Shown: positions 6,870 through 7,439 of the stretch, in pieces | Layout: every line of letters begins with the position of its first letter | How positions within the stretch are numbered: position 1 is the stretch's first letter | Assembly (NCBI GenBank): GCA_018820745.1 | Contig: JAHJNP010000066.1 | Span: forward strand, 1-7,439 | Direction: 5' to 3' | Length of the DNA: 7,439 nt | From: Gammaproteobacteria bacterium | Lineage (GTDB): Bacteria; Pseudomonadota; Gammaproteobacteria; Burkholderiales; Thiobacillaceae | Translations under genes and position numbers: made by a program | The notes under the pieces: model-generated | What the model saw: the letters and a program-made list of their open reading frames with translations, nothing else | The model's database searches: none | Told to the model about the DNA's origin: nothing

Positions 6870-7439
6870 TCAGACCGGCGTCGCCCACAGATCGTGTTCG
6901 TCGGCTTCCTCGACCAGAACCTTAAGGCGCGTTCCCGGCTGCAGATCGAACACGCCTTCCAGATAGACCACGCCATCGATTTCAGGCGCGTCGGCATGGC
7001 TGCGCGCCAGCGTGCCGACCTCGTCCTCCTCGTCGACAATCACCTCGATTTCGCGGCCGATCCTGGTCGCCAGCCGGGCCGCCGAGATATCCGCCTGCAC
7101 GGCCATGAAGCGTTCGAGACGTTCGTCCTTCAGTTCTTCCGGCACGGCATCCGGCAGTTCGTTGGCCGTCGCGCCTTCGACCGGCGAATACTTGAAGCAG
7201 CCGACGCGGTCGAGCTGCGCCTCTTTCAGGAAAGCGAGCAATTCCTCGAATTCGACTTCCGTCTCGCCGGGAAAGCCGACGATGAAGGTCGAGCGCAGCG
7301 TGAGATCAGGCACCGCGGCGCGCCACGACTGGATGCGATCCAGCGTCTTCTCGACCGCGCCGGGACGCTTCATCAGCTTGAGAATGCGCGGGCTGGCATG
7401 CTGGAACGGAATATCGAGGTAAGGCAGGATGATGCCGTC
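6870..7439 (-). CDS. rimO: RimO, ribosomal protein S12 methylthiotransferase, C-terminal part (truncated by window edge)
   Basis: RimO is a radical-SAM iron-sulphur enzyme that adds a methylthio group to the beta carbon of a conserved aspartate in ribosomal protein S12 (Asp88/89 in E. coli). The last 189 residues are visible, against about 440 for the whole protein. The window begins in the radical-SAM barrel at [16 protein letters not shown], followed by LKLMKRPG and [11 protein letters not shown], then [10 protein letters not shown]. The TRAM RNA/protein-binding domain occupies about the last 65 residues ([27 protein letters not shown]) and ends [12 protein letters not shown]. The ADAPEIDG and DEHDLW blocks separate RimO from the tRNA-modifying relative MiaB. 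The cluster-binding CxxxCxxC and the N-terminal UPF0004 domain lie off the right edge. The gene is read toward the rightward gene and ends 18 bases from it, with no obvious terminator between them. Confidence 0.95.
   Translation of the reverse strand, partial: DGIILPYLDIPFQHASPRILKLMKRPGAVEKTLDRIQSWRAAVPDLTLRSTFIVGFPGETEVEFEELLAFLKEAQLDRVGCFKYSPVEGATANELPDAVPEELKDERLERFMAVQADISAARLATRIGREIEVIVDEEDEVGTLARSHADAPEIDGVVYLEGVFDLQPGTRLKVLVEEADEHDLWATPV

Noticed and set aside
6852..6885. Possible hairpin (GGCGAC and GTCGCC) between the convergent genes
   Set aside because: The stem is only six bases with a loop of about 22 bases, it extends into rimO, and it has no following T-tract, so it does not qualify as a terminator.

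Overview
This window reads as an ordinary chromosomal stretch from a GC-rich betaproteobacterium. The assignment rests on protein resemblance (RelA with an EFDD motif, ComEC, a single LolC/E-type permease, and a YjbQ and a RimO close to the Escherichia coli proteins) and on the compact gene order. A lineage such as the Nitrosomonadales is an inference and could not be tested here. No mobile element, CRISPR array, rRNA or tRNA gene was seen. The window is almost entirely coding, and no gap exceeds 43 bases.

Layout, left to right. Positions 1-1078 (minus) hold the N-terminal half of a RelA-type (p)ppGpp synthetase that runs off the left edge. Positions 1075-3420 (minus) hold a full ComEC/Rec2 DNA-uptake channel that overlaps relA by 4 bases. 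Positions 3433-4113 (minus) encode the lipoprotein-export ATPase LolD. Positions 4106-5350 (minus) encode its membrane partner LolC/E, apparently from a TTG start. Positions 5394-5822 (minus) encode a YjbQ/UPF0047 protein. These five genes are co-oriented with gaps or overlaps of -8 to +43 bases, so they probably form one operon in the order yjbQ-lolC-lolD-comEC-relA. Positions 5853-6851 (plus) hold the only rightward gene, an uncharacterised protein with a faint resemblance to archaeal-type phosphoglycerate mutases. It diverges from yjbQ across 30 bases and converges on rimO. Positions 6870-7439 (minus) hold the C-terminal part of RimO, the ribosomal protein S12 methylthiotransferase, which runs off the right edge.

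Functionally, LolC and LolD form an inner-membrane complex that releases lipoproteins to the periplasmic carrier LolA. ComEC imports single-stranded DNA during transformation. RelA makes the starvation alarmone. The cluster therefore mixes envelope biogenesis, DNA uptake and the stringent response, probably through compact packing rather than a shared pathway. No convincing new system was found. The points most worth checking are two substitutions at normally well-conserved positions in the RelA synthetase domain, the possible leaderless promoter of the uncharacterised gene, and that gene itself.
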